A stretch of 64,000 nt of DNA. It comes from Pirellula staleyi DSM 6068 (GTDB taxonomy: Bacteria; Planctomycetota; Planctomycetia; Pirellulales; Pirellulaceae). Shown in pieces: positions 10,062-20,164 of this stretch. Made by a program: the position numbers and the translations under genes. The stretch is from the NCBI GenBank assembly GCA_945875845.1, contig CAMCMB010000025.1, forward strand, positions 1-64,000. The letters run 5' to 3'. The notes under the pieces were generated by a model, which searched no databases, was not told the origin of the DNA, and saw nothing but the letters and a program-made list of their open reading frames with translations. Positions within the stretch are counted from its first letter, which is position 1, and each line of letters starts with the position of its first letter.

Positions 10062-10319
10062 CTATCGTCTTGCTTTGGCTTCTTCGCGGGCCGCTTTCAA
10101 AGCTGCCGTTTCATTTGCCAGTTTGTTTTCTGGACCTGATGGGAAGTACTGAACGTCGTCCTTCAAATAGAATGCGCTCGGCAGCGTTTGGCCAGCAATT
10201 TGGACTTGGCATCCAGTATTGGCAACGACGCTCAGGATGCCCGTCGCAATGACTAGGTAGGTACCAAGATTGGGTTTCTTGCAATTCAACATTTCTGAAT
10301 TTCCATTATCCTTGAGCAA
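10062..10319 (-). CDS. Small hypothetical secreted/lipoprotein
   Basis: 85 aa; hydrophobic leader followed by a lipobox-like VVANTGC; charged C-terminus. An alternative start lies at 10292. Confidence 0.6.
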   Translation of the reverse strand: MLKDNGNSEMLNCKKPNLGTYLVIATGILSVVANTGCQVQIAGQTLPSAFYLKDDVQYFPSGPENKLANETAALKAAREEAKARR

Positions 10320-10534
10320 GTGCTGACCTGATTTCGGTCAGTCCGACATAACTCCAAACGCAGTGCGAGCCTAAAACTCTGAGGGTTGTATCGGCCAATC
10401 CCATTCTGTGCTTGAGTAAAACTTTACCGGTTTCAACAATTGAAACGTTGGCGTTCGCACCGGATCGCGCCCATAATGACTTTCGATAGCTTTTTTGTAT
10501 TCCCATTCCCGTAACGCTGGCGAACGACGTTGCA

Positions 10535-13519
10535 ATGATTCCACTCATTCGAAAGATCTTGTGTTTCGCCATCGGCTGGTCGCTTCTTCACGTTGCCTTT
10601 CACAACGGACTGAGAGCTCAGGGACTGCAAACAAGCAGGAATGTGATTGCAAGCAATTTGATTCGTCCCGAGTATTACACGGCGCTGGACTTCATCGCCG
10701 ATGGCCAAACGGCTCAAGCCAGTTCGGTACTTGAGTCCGCATTAGGGCAGTCTAGATTGATGAATGGTCAACGAGGAATCGATAGCATTCCTGCACTTGT
10801 GATGATGGGGGAGTGTTCTTTAGAGCAATGCGATATTGCGATGGCACTCGAAAGGTATGATGCTGCGCTGCAGATTTCGATGATGGGGCAGCGATGGCTT
10901 TCGTATCTCAAGAACCCACCGGGGGTTACCCGCGTGGATAGTCGCATTCGGGAAATCGGCTGGGCCAATAACATTCGCGGCACACAGATGGGTTCCTACA
11001 CGGAAGCTTGGCCGATCGCGTTGGCTTCGCCTGATATGTTGGTGGAGCTCCAAGCCGGTGCAGGAGTTGCCGGCAAATTGGTATCGATCGATGCGTTGGA
11101 AGTCTTGAGGTGCCAGGCAATTGCGCTTCGGCGGCGATTTCAATTACTGGGTCCGCTTGCCAAGCACAGCCCGTTGAATCGTGACCTCGTTGCTTGTTAT
11201 CGTGCCGCGTTGAATGGACAGTCCGAGCCGATCGTATGCGCCATGAACATCTGCCGTGCACTCGCAGAAATGGGTAATGGCGAAAGGGCTGAGCCAACAC
11301 GACTGTTGAAGCAAAACCTTAGTTTGGCCAGCGGTCTCGATCACCCGCTAACAGCTGTGGCTCTTCTGGCGTTGGCCGACATTGCAATCGAGTCCAACGA
11401 GATGCTCGCTGCCGGGGAGCGTTCGAATGAGGCCGCTTTTTCATCTGCCCGGGCGGGGCAAATGGAACATCTCGCGGAATCGATCGAGTATCTTAATTTG
11501 ACGGGTTTTGCAAACGGACACGCCGCGGCGAACGCCAAGCTTTTGGCTCAAATAATCAATTGGTCTTCGACGAAAAGTCGATTGGTTGCCATCCGTGGTC
11601 AAGTTGAATCGACCCGACTTTCCGCATTGGAGGGAGACCTGGAAGGATTCAAGAAGCACTCGGCGACAGGGACATCGATGTTATTGCCACAAGCCGTGGT
11701 ACTACCACGTGCGGAAGCCGTACTGCGGCATGCTCGGGCAATCGTGGATTTCCACGACGGAAAAGTAGGCGATGGAATCATCGCATTGTTAGAGGGTGTT
11801 GGCTTTCTTCGCGGCGCCGAGTCGGGCGTCGGTGCCCCGTCGCTATTTCAACTTAACTTGGCGCAGTCTTTGATCGGGAGCAAGGTTCTAAGCGAGGGCG
11901 TTGGTGAATCGCTGTTGATTGAATTGCTAAACCCGCCTGCGGCGGGCCACTGGCATGTCCATCCGCTTGAGCAATTGGCTTGGCAATTTGCAGATAAATC
12001 CGAAGCAGGAGAAATGTTGGCCGACATTCAAATTCGCAAACGTTCTGATGCAGAAATGGTGACTACTTTTGACAAGGCCGCTTGCCGGCGTTACCGACAA
12101 CAAGGCGAATTGGAATCTCGCGTTTTCGATTTGCAGTTAGCGTTTCACGGAGACAAGCGATTGATGAATGCGTTTCAGGTCAATCAAGTTGCTGGGATTC
12201 GCAAGCAGATTCCTGCACTTGAGCAAAACGCAGCCAAGATCGCGGAACTCATTGTCCCCTTGAGGGTCGACCCGAAATGGGACTTGCGAAAATGGTCCGA
12301 GGAGGACACAAGGCGTTGGGAGAGTTCTTTGCGATTATCGGATTCCCAAGAATCGCAACTCTGGGCGAAGGCCATTGGCCCCTTCGCTGTACCGGAGTTG
12401 TTTCCTCCCCAACATTCGCAAGAGGAACTCAACAAGGTGATTCCACCAAGTGATGCCGTCCTGTTTTTTGCGTTTCAAGGGGAGCAATTGCGAGGCTATC
12501 TCTGCCAAGCGGGGAAGTGGAAATCCTGGACGGTTTCCAACGCCGAATCGCTTCGACAGAACACATTGCAGTTGGCGAACGACTTAACCCTTCTCCGAAG
12601 TCGCGATGGGACGTCCGGTGAATGGAAAAAGAGCTGGCCGGTTGCAAAACGCTTGGAACTTCGAAAGCAATTGTTTCCAGTTGAGGTATGGGCGCAATTG
12701 CGGACCGCCGAGCGGTGGATCGTGATTCCAGATCGATTCTTGTGGTACTTGCCGTTTGAAACACTCCCGCTCTCGGATCAACCCGCTGCCTTGCCATGCA
12801 TATCCGAGCACAGGATCGTCTTCTCTCCAACGCTGGGGCTTGTCCCGCAATTGATGGAAACCAAGAGCTCCATTTCAAAATCACATTGCGTGGATGTACA
12901 CGCGGTTGACTTCCTAACCACGAACACAGCCCGTGCGAAGGAGTTCCGAGAAGAATTGGCTTCGTCAGAAAAACGTGTTATTATCGATCTAGGATCGAAA
13001 GGTACATCCTTTCCGCCGAGTAGCTTTTTCAAGATTGCCTCCGATCAATTGTTTTCGTTCGTCCCATCCACATTGGAAACCGTCGTACCCATTCCCACAG
13101 ACCGTATCGCAAACAAATCGAATATCTCATCTTGGCGTCGCCTCCCTTGGGGGACTCCAGCATCGGTCGTACTACCGGGCGTCAACGCAATGCCACCTCC
13201 GAGTGAGTCCATCGGCGATGAATGGTTGAGAGTTGCTTTGCCCATCATCGCTCAAGGGACCAAACACTTCACCCTTTCGCGGTGGCAAGTGGGTGGTGAA
13301 AGTACTGCAGCGCTGATGCGCTCGTTCACGAACAATCGACAGGACATGACGGTATCGGAAGCATGGCAGCGAAGCGTCTTGAGCCTTTGGGAAGAGAAGT
13401 TCGATCCGAAGTCAGAACCAGTCTTCCAAGGTGCTCCATCCACCAATTCAGAGCAAACAGTCGCCGGCTCTCATCCGCTTCTTTGGTCTGGTTACATCAC
13501 GATTGGAGATGCGAAGTAG
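10535..13519 (+). CDS. Secreted TPR-like/CHAT-domain-like protein, probably catalytically inactive
   Basis: Signal peptide; C-terminus RWIVIPDRFLWYLPFETLPL, HRIVFSPTLGLVPQL, LSRWQVGGESTAALMRSF, HPLLWSGYITIGD matches the CHAT layout. Confidence 0.75.
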   Translation: MIPLIRKILCFAIGWSLLHVAFHNGLRAQGLQTSRNVIASNLIRPEYYTALDFIADGQTAQASSVLESALGQSRLMNGQRGIDSIPALVMMGECSLEQCDIAMALERYDAALQISMMGQRWLSYLKNPPGVTRVDSRIREIGWANNIRGTQMGSYTEAWPIALASPDMLVELQAGAGVAGKLVSIDALEVLRCQAIALRRRFQLLGPLAKHSPLNRDLVACYRAALNGQSEPIVCAMNICRALAEMGNGERAEPTRLLKQNLSLASGLDHPLTAVALLALADIAIESNEMLAAGERSNEAAFSSARAGQMEHLAESIEYLNLTGFANGHAAANAKLLAQIINWSSTKSRLVAIRGQVESTRLSALEGDLEGFKKHSATGTSMLLPQAVVLPRAEAVLRHARAIVDFHDGKVGDGIIALLEGVGFLRGAESGVGAPSLFQLNLAQSLIGSKVLSEGVGESLLIELLNPPAAGHWHVHPLEQLAWQFADKSEAGEMLADIQIRKRSDAEMVTTFDKAACRRYRQQGELESRVFDLQLAFHGDKRLMNAFQVNQVAGIRKQIPALEQNAAKIAELIVPLRVDPKWDLRKWSEEDTRRWESSLRLSDSQESQLWAKAIGPFAVPELFPPQHSQEELNKVIPPSDAVLFFAFQGEQLRGYLCQAGKWKSWTVSNAESLRQNTLQLANDLTLLRSRDGTSGEWKKSWPVAKRLELRKQLFPVEVWAQLRTAERWIVIPDRFLWYLPFETLPLSDQPAALPCISEHRIVFSPTLGLVPQLMETKSSISKSHCVDVHAVDFLTTNTARAKEFREELASSEKRVIIDLGSKGTSFPPSSFFKIASDQLFSFVPSTLETVVPIPTDRIANKSNISSWRRLPWGTPASVVLPGVNAMPPPSESIGDEWLRVALPIIAQGTKHFTLSRWQVGGESTAALMRSFTNNRQDMTVSEAWQRSVLSLWEEKFDPKSEPVFQGAPSTNSEQTVAGSHPLLWSGYITIGDAK

Positions 13520-13560
13520 TGAGCCGTTCCAGCCAGGCCAACTTAACCAATCCACTGTTC

Positions 13561-13684
13561 GGTGGGGTGAGGTCACCGCTGTAAACATGTTTTCCTCGAC
13601 TATTCCCAATCCATTGATTGCTTGGGAGGGTGAGGCTCCTGCCGAACCATTGCGTCGTAAGCTCGGCAGGAGCCTCGCTCTCCC
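13561..13684. repeat. Family B palindromic element, copy B2
   Basis: gggagggtgaggctcctgccgaaccattgcgtcgtaagctcggcaggagcctcgctctccc, preceded by an outer arm with gtaaacatg. Confidence 0.88.
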
Positions 13685-13727
13685 ATTGATTTCCGATGGT
13701 TCGACATGGGAAAGATGTTTAGAGCGG

Positions 13728-13791
13728 TGGGGTGAGGCTCCTGCCGAACCATTGCGAAGCAAAGTGGCTCAGCAGGAGCTTCGCCATCCCT
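13728..13791. repeat. Family B palindrome, diverged copy B3
   Basis: ggtggggtgaggctcctgccgaaccattgcgaagcaaagtggctcagcaggagcttcgccatccc. Confidence 0.8.
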
Positions 13792-13826
13792 GCGCAAAAA
13801 AACCTCATGTGAATGTGTGGTGACCG

Positions 13827-15386
13827 ATGAGAAAGCGAAAAATCGTATCCCAGATTGCCGATGCAAACTGCCACGTGCCGACTCGAAATCAAAAGTCTTG
13901 GATAGGGTTTTTGGGTCCCCGACTTCTGCTCGTTTTTCTTGGGTTCGCTCCGTTCCTCATCCTTGAGATGTCCCTTCGTACGATTTGGCCGAAGCGGACA
14001 GTCATCCTTTCCGATCCCTTTTTGAACTGTGAGCAGTTGACCCCTCTATTCTATTTGGATGGAGAAAACTATCGGATACAACAAGAACACTTGAAGCTCT
14101 TCGCCCCGGCTCAATTTCCTGCGAACAAGAAAGTCAATACAAGCAGGATTTTTTGCATCGGAGGTTCTACGACTCAGGGGGAACCCTACAAACCCCCGAC
14201 GGCGTTTCCCACTTGGCTCCAACTCAATTTAGAGCTTGTCGAACCAAACAAAAATTGGGAGATCATTAATTGCGGCGGGCTCTCCTATGCCAGCTATCGA
14301 ATGCTTCCGATACTCGTTGAGATACTCCAGTATCAGCCGGATCTCGTGATCCTGGAATGTGGGCATAACGAGTTTCTCGAAGAACGCGAGTTGTCGGGCT
14401 GGCAACAGTCTCCCGTTGTAACTCGGGGGGCAACGCTATTTGCGCAATCATCTCGATTGATTCAATTTGCAGCGGACTGTACCCGTCGCATTTCACCGGT
14501 CGAGTCGACGACAACGAAGAGAACGCGATTGGAGCGAGAAGTCGATGCCTTACTTGACGATCAAGGGGGATTGGAAAAATATCGACGCGATGAACTCAAA
14601 CCGAAATCGGTGGTGGCATCCATGCGTTGGAATCTCATTGCGATGGTGCGGGCATGCAAAAAATCGGGGGTTCCCGTTGTTCTCTTGATTCCAACGTCCA
14701 ATGTTCGCGATTGTCCACCGTTCAAGTTTGAATTGAGCCAGCAAACAGATGCCGCTGCCAAGAAGCAGATTGAGTCGCTTTGGGCGCGAGCGACGAGTCA
14801 GGCTAAGAATTCAGATCCAGAGTTACTCAGCGGCGATATCGGCCATGAGTCAAGTCTCCGGGAGAAGCTGGAAGAAATATTGGCGATCGATTCAGGCCAT
14901 CCTGCGGCTCTGTATTGGCTCGGCAAACTTGAGCTTGGAGACGGCCAAATCGAATTGGCGCGTAAGCATCTCGTAGTGGCCCGAGACAATGACGTCTGCC
15001 CGTTGCGGGCGGTTACCTCGATCCAACAGTCGATACGAGATATTTCCACACAAGAGCAAACATGGCATTTCGATGTCGATACTATGTTCGCATCGGTCTC
15101 CCAGCATGGGCTGGTTGGGGACCGTTGGCTAATTGACCACGTCCATCCACGAATCGAAGGTCACCAATTGCTTGGCGAGCAGCTAACCGATCTCTTAATT
15201 GAAAAAAAGTGGGTCAAACCCATAGAACAAAATTGGCGTCTGAATCGATCCGCTGTATATCGCGATCATCTTGGGGGGCTTGGCGAAGACTACTTCATTC
15301 GGGGAAAACAACGGCTGGTCGGACTCATGTTGTGGACGCAAGGTCGTACCCGCAAAGGCGTGAGCCCTTGGGAGATCGCACCTTGA
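13827..15386 (+). CDS. SGNH/GDSL-type hydrolase-like protein (paralogue 1)
   Basis: SGNH blocks: FCIGGSTTQGEPY, INCGGLSYASYR, ECGHNEFLE, IDHVHPR. Confidence 0.82.
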   Translation: MRKRKIVSQIADANCHVPTRNQKSWIGFLGPRLLLVFLGFAPFLILEMSLRTIWPKRTVILSDPFLNCEQLTPLFYLDGENYRIQQEHLKLFAPAQFPANKKVNTSRIFCIGGSTTQGEPYKPPTAFPTWLQLNLELVEPNKNWEIINCGGLSYASYRMLPILVEILQYQPDLVILECGHNEFLEERELSGWQQSPVVTRGATLFAQSSRLIQFAADCTRRISPVESTTTKRTRLEREVDALLDDQGGLEKYRRDELKPKSVVASMRWNLIAMVRACKKSGVPVVLLIPTSNVRDCPPFKFELSQQTDAAAKKQIESLWARATSQAKNSDPELLSGDIGHESSLREKLEEILAIDSGHPAALYWLGKLELGDGQIELARKHLVVARDNDVCPLRAVTSIQQSIRDISTQEQTWHFDVDTMFASVSQHGLVGDRWLIDHVHPRIEGHQLLGEQLTDLLIEKKWVKPIEQNWRLNRSAVYRDHLGGLGEDYFIRGKQRLVGLMLWTQGRTRKGVSPWEIAP

Positions 15387-15433
15387 CAATCGCGCTCCGC
15401 TCACCTCCAGCAGTATCCTTCACCTAGGCGTCG

Positions 15434-15461
15434 TTTTGATAGGACAGTTTTGATAGGACAG
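15434..15461 (+). repeat. 14-bp tandem duplication abutting a start codon (ttttgataggacag x2)
   Basis: Exact copies ending 1 nt before ATG 15463; each carries a purine-rich SD-like aggaca. Confidence 0.85.
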
Positions 15462-15462
15462 T

Positions 15463-17427
15463 ATGGAACCTTTGAATCGCCCCCCAAGAAAACGGAAGCT
15501 GTCACTCCCCAAGAAAATGCTTTTTTCGGTAGTCGCGACGCTCGGATTTTTTTTGAGCCTTGAGACAATACTGGCGGTTGTAGGAGTCCAGAGAGAAGTA
15601 AGTGTTGACGATCCCTTTGTCGGGTTCTCCGACTTGATACCGTTGATGGAACTGTCGCAGAACGACGACGGAGAAAAGAGATTCTCAACGGCGCAGAACA
15701 AACTACGTTGGTTCAACGCCCAATCCTTTCCCAAGATCAAGCAGCCCGGAACCAAACGTATTTTCTGTATGGGTGGTTCGACGACATACGGTCATCCCTA
15801 CCGGGATTCGACATCTTTTCCGGGATGGTTGCGTGAGTTTCTCCCCGTGGTGGACTCGTCGCATCAATGGGAAGTGATCAACGCAGGGGGAATTAGTTAT
15901 GCGAGTTATCGGGTCGCGGCACTTATGGAGGAGCTGGTGCAATACGAGCCAGACCTCTTTGTGGTTTACTCCGTACATAATGAATTCTTGGAACGCCGCA
16001 CCTACAAGGGAATGTTCAAAAAATCGCAACTCACTCTGCGAGCACATGCGTTGCTAGCGAGTACGCGGACTTGGGAACTGACGGATCGGTTTCTCAAGCA
16101 AGCACGCAAATGGACGACACAGTCAAGTGCGACGGGCGCGACACCCGCGAAAGCACCCGCGTCGCACGCAGATGTTTTGGCGCCGGAGGTCGACGAGATT
16201 CTCAATCACACGATTGGGCCGGTCGACTATCATCGCGACGTGGACTGGCGAGCGAATGTCCTGAATCACTACGAAGCAAACCTGAGACGCATGATTGGGA
16301 TCGCAAAACGCTCTGGCGCACAGATTGTCTTTGTAACGCCAAGCGCGAATGAAAAGAACTGCTCGCCATTTAAAAGCGAGCATCGCCCTGGACTCTCCCT
16401 ATTGGACAGCGAGCGATTAGAACTGCTTGCTGGCAATGCAGGGAGCCACTCCGACGCGGCAAACGCGGCAAACGCACTGGACATTCGCGAGGCTTTGGAA
16501 TCCTTGCAAGAAACAATCCAGATCGATCCGAACTATGCCGACTACCATTATCGTTTAGGGAAGGCATATTTCGCTCTCCATCGGTATTCCGATGCGCAGC
16601 AGTCATTTTGTCGCGCCGTCGATGAGGACGTTTGCCCTCTCCGTGCCGTGCCTGAAATCAGGCAAGCGATCGAGCGTGTTTGCCGAGAAATGCGAGTGCC
16701 CATGGTGGACTTTGAACAACGCTTGCGCCTGCTTTGTGAATCCGAACAGGGGCATGCTATCCTCGGCGATGAGTACTTTCTCGACCATGTTCATCCTACG
16801 GTCGACGTGAACCGACGCCTTGCTCTTTGGATCATCGAAGAGTTGCAGTCGCGTAGTCTCATTCTTGGTAGAAGCGTAGTGGATAACTCCCTCTCCAGTT
16901 CGCTCGCTGCAGCGGAGAAAAAAGTTTTCAGTGCAATCGATACAGAACTGCAAGGCTTTTCACTCCGCAATCTGGCCAAGGTCCTTCATTGGGCAGGCAA
17001 ATTCGAGGAAGCTGCGCCACGTGCCAGAGACGCATTGGAACTGCTTCCCAACGACCCTGAAAGCCGATTCGTTTTGGCCGATTGTTTGAACAACATTGGC
17101 CAGGCCGAGGACGCGTTGCTGGAATACGAAAAACTCTTTGCAAACGGCGAGGACTATCCACGTGCCTTCCATCCGTACGGTGAATTGCTCGCCGAAGCGG
17201 GAAAACTGAATCAAGCCAAAGCGTATTTACTATTGGCGATTCTGCAAAACCCAAACAATGCCGGAGCTTTCCATCGGTTGGGCGTCGTCCATCTTCAGTT
17301 GGGTGAATTCGAATTTGCGGTTGAGTCGTTGGAAGAGTCGAATCGACTCTACCCCGGCGATACCGCAACCCTTTTCTATTTGGAAACCGCCAAAACCAAA
17401 CAACGCGAACAGCCCGAACGACGTTAA
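15463..17427 (+). CDS. SGNH/GDSL-type hydrolase-like protein with C-terminal TPRs (paralogue 2)
   Basis: FCMGGSTTYGHPY, INAGGISYASYR, YSVHNEFLERR, LDHVHPT; C-terminal TPR-like LNNIGQAEDALLEYEKLF. Confidence 0.84.
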   Translation: MEPLNRPPRKRKLSLPKKMLFSVVATLGFFLSLETILAVVGVQREVSVDDPFVGFSDLIPLMELSQNDDGEKRFSTAQNKLRWFNAQSFPKIKQPGTKRIFCMGGSTTYGHPYRDSTSFPGWLREFLPVVDSSHQWEVINAGGISYASYRVAALMEELVQYEPDLFVVYSVHNEFLERRTYKGMFKKSQLTLRAHALLASTRTWELTDRFLKQARKWTTQSSATGATPAKAPASHADVLAPEVDEILNHTIGPVDYHRDVDWRANVLNHYEANLRRMIGIAKRSGAQIVFVTPSANEKNCSPFKSEHRPGLSLLDSERLELLAGNAGSHSDAANAANALDIREALESLQETIQIDPNYADYHYRLGKAYFALHRYSDAQQSFCRAVDEDVCPLRAVPEIRQAIERVCREMRVPMVDFEQRLRLLCESEQGHAILGDEYFLDHVHPTVDVNRRLALWIIEELQSRSLILGRSVVDNSLSSSLAAAEKKVFSAIDTELQGFSLRNLAKVLHWAGKFEEAAPRARDALELLPNDPESRFVLADCLNNIGQAEDALLEYEKLFANGEDYPRAFHPYGELLAEAGKLNQAKAYLLLAILQNPNNAGAFHRLGVVHLQLGEFEFAVESLEESNRLYPGDTATLFYLETAKTKQREQPERR

Positions 17428-17590
17428 GGGGCAGTCAACAGCGTGTTACCGTCACCTCGTGTTTTTTGACCGCACCAAATGCCAAGTTGGATCGAGATAG
17501 AAATGCATCGAACGTGATTTTCCATTATAATAGGTCTCCTGCCAATCCGTTTTCCTCGCAGACTACGCCCCCTCCAACTCACCATAAACC

Positions 17591-20164
17591 ATGACAACCA
17601 TTCCTCTCAGACCCCTTGTCATTCTTGCGTTTTTGTTTGGCATACCGGAACAACTAAGCGCCGAGTCACCGGTTCCCGACAAGATCCTGTTCAATCGTGA
17701 TGTCAGACCCATCCTTTCCGACAATTGCTTTTTTTGTCACGGCCCAGACTCAAATCAGCGGCAAGCGGACCTGCGACTCGACGTCCGCGAGGAAGCGTTG
17801 AAGAGCGGCGCATTGGATGCAGTCCAACCGGACGCGATCGGTGTGGTCGCGAGAATTTTTTCCGACAAAGCGGATGTTCAAATGCCGCCGCCAGATTCGC
17901 ACAAGAAACTCTCGGCACGACAAAAAGAGATCTTGAAGCGTTGGATCGAACAGGGCGCTGTGTATCAGCAGCACTGGTCCTACGAGAAACCTCACAAGGC
18001 AGAAATCCCCGCTGGGCAGAATGGCGTTGATGCGATTGTTCACAACCGCTTGTCCGAGGTAGGATTGATGCATGCACCGCAAGCAGATCGGCGAACGCTG
18101 ATCCGCCGTCTTTATTCGGACCTGCTTGGCTTGCCCCCAACTGCCTCCGAAGTCGACACTTTCTTGCGTGAATGCAGCGACGCGAATGGCGAGTTGTCCG
18201 CGATCAAGGCAGACGCAGCCTACCTGGCATTGGTCGATCGCGTTTTGAAGAACCCGCATTTTGGCGAACGCATGGCTATCCACTGGTTGGACGTTGTTCG
18301 ATTTGCGGACACGATTGGTTACCATAGCGATAATTCGAGGAACGTATGGCCTTATCGCGATTGGGTCATCAAGAGCTTCAACGACAATAAGCCCTTCGAT
18401 CGCTTCTCCATCGAACAGATCGCCGGTGACTTGCTGCCTGACAAGTCGCAGGAGACGCTCGTCGGTTCGGCCTTCAATCGATTGTTGCTATCGACAGAAG
18501 AAGGTGGAGCACAACCCAAAGATTATGAAGCCAGAATGCTCACGGACCGTGTGCGCGCCATCGGTGCGGCGTGGATGGGGCAGACGACCGGATGCGCTCA
18601 GTGCCATGATCACAAATTCGATCCAATCAAGGCTCGCGACTTCTATGCGTTGGGTGCATTCTTTGCCGATATCGAAGAGCCTATTATCGGGCGGCGCGAA
18701 GATGGAATGGTCGTGGCTACCGCAGACCAACAAACTCAACTCGCCAAATTGGATACTGCCTTGACCGATGCCAAGACCAAGCGGGATGCGATACTTCCGT
18801 TGATGGATGTTGCTCAGCAGCAATGGGAATCGGATCTCGTTGCCTATCACATTATCTTGCCCGAATTGGCAGCCGATTCAAAAGCATCCGATCCGGACAA
18901 AAAAACGGCAACGCAAGTCGTTGAGATCGCCAAAAAGAAAGTCGCAGATCGCAAACCGAACGAGAAGACCATTGTCCAAAATTACTTTCGCAACAAAGTC
19001 ACGAAACTCTATCAGTCCGAACGCGATGCGTTCGCAGTTGCGGAAAGGGAAAGACAAGCTTACTACGCTCAGTTGCCGAAATGCATTGTTAGCAATAGCA
19101 GTCCCAATAAGCGAACCGTGAGGATTCTGCCTCGCGGGAATTGGATGGATGAGAGCGGCGAAATCGTCAAGCCTGGGTTGCCGAGTTACTTGCCGGGTCC
19201 CAAAGTGGAAGGACGCGAATTGACGCGATTGGATCTCGCCCAGTGGCTCGTCTCGCGAGACAATCCTCTTACAGCACGAACCGTCATGAATCGGTTGTGG
19301 AAACAGTGTTTTGGAATGGGGCTCAGCAAAGTCCTCGACGATCTGGGCGCACAAGGTGAGATGCCTCCTAACTTGGTATTGCTCGATTGGTTGGCGTGCG
19401 AGTTCATGGACTCCGGCTGGGACTTTAAGCATATGGTTCGAACGATCGTCACGAGCGAAACCTATCGTCGAGCGTCAACCGCTAGCGCGGACCAACTGGC
19501 CGCAGACCCATACAATCGCGAGCATGCTAGGCAAAGCGCCTTTCGAATCGATGCGGAATTGGTCAGGGACTATGCGCTCGCCATCTCGGGCTTGCTCGCG
19601 TCCGACATAGGCGGACCTAGCGTCAAGCCTTATCAGCCAGACGGTTATTGGGAGAACCTGAACTTTCCAACGCGTGATTACCCGGCAGACAAGGGCACGA
19701 GCCAATATCGACGCGGACTTTATACTTGGTGGCAGCGCAGCTTCCCGCACCCAAGCCTGCTCGCTTTCGATGCACCGAGTCGAGAGGAAACCTGTTCCGA
19801 ACGCAATCGTTCCAACATCCCTCAGCAAGCCCTAGTCTTATTGAACGATCCAACTTATGTCGAAGCGGCCCGAGTCTTTGCAGCACGCATTTTGAGCGAG
19901 CGGCCCGGCACCTCTGAGGAGAGAATCGAGTGGGCGTGGCAGCAAGCTCTCCAGCGAGCGCCTCGCGATGAGGAATTGAAGACCATGCTTGGGCTGCTGG
20001 ATAAACACTTGGAGGTATACCGAAAGGATGCGAAGTCGGCGGAGGATCTGCTCAAGATCGGCTTTACGCCATCGCCCGAGTCGCTGGACAAAGTAGAACT
20101 GGCTGCTTGGACTCATATCGCTCGCGTCCTCCTCAACCTACACGAATCGATTACGAGAACGTAA
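17591..20164 (+). CDS. PSD1 (planctomycete cytochrome C)/DUF1549/DUF1553 protein
   Basis: NRDVRPILSDNCFFCHGPDSNQRQADLRLD; HWLDVVRFADTIGYHSDN; CAQCHDHKFDPI; ARTVMNRLWKQCFG. Confidence 0.95.
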   Translation: MTTIPLRPLVILAFLFGIPEQLSAESPVPDKILFNRDVRPILSDNCFFCHGPDSNQRQADLRLDVREEALKSGALDAVQPDAIGVVARIFSDKADVQMPPPDSHKKLSARQKEILKRWIEQGAVYQQHWSYEKPHKAEIPAGQNGVDAIVHNRLSEVGLMHAPQADRRTLIRRLYSDLLGLPPTASEVDTFLRECSDANGELSAIKADAAYLALVDRVLKNPHFGERMAIHWLDVVRFADTIGYHSDNSRNVWPYRDWVIKSFNDNKPFDRFSIEQIAGDLLPDKSQETLVGSAFNRLLLSTEEGGAQPKDYEARMLTDRVRAIGAAWMGQTTGCAQCHDHKFDPIKARDFYALGAFFADIEEPIIGRREDGMVVATADQQTQLAKLDTALTDAKTKRDAILPLMDVAQQQWESDLVAYHIILPELAADSKASDPDKKTATQVVEIAKKKVADRKPNEKTIVQNYFRNKVTKLYQSERDAFAVAERERQAYYAQLPKCIVSNSSPNKRTVRILPRGNWMDESGEIVKPGLPSYLPGPKVEGRELTRLDLAQWLVSRDNPLTARTVMNRLWKQCFGMGLSKVLDDLGAQGEMPPNLVLLDWLACEFMDSGWDFKHMVRTIVTSETYRRASTASADQLAADPYNREHARQSAFRIDAELVRDYALAISGLLASDIGGPSVKPYQPDGYWENLNFPTRDYPADKGTSQYRRGLYTWWQRSFPHPSLLAFDAPSREETCSERNRSNIPQQALVLLNDPTYVEAARVFAARILSERPGTSEERIEWAWQQALQRAPRDEELKTMLGLLDKHLEVYRKDAKSAEDLLKIGFTPSPESLDKVELAAWTHIARVLLNLHESITRT

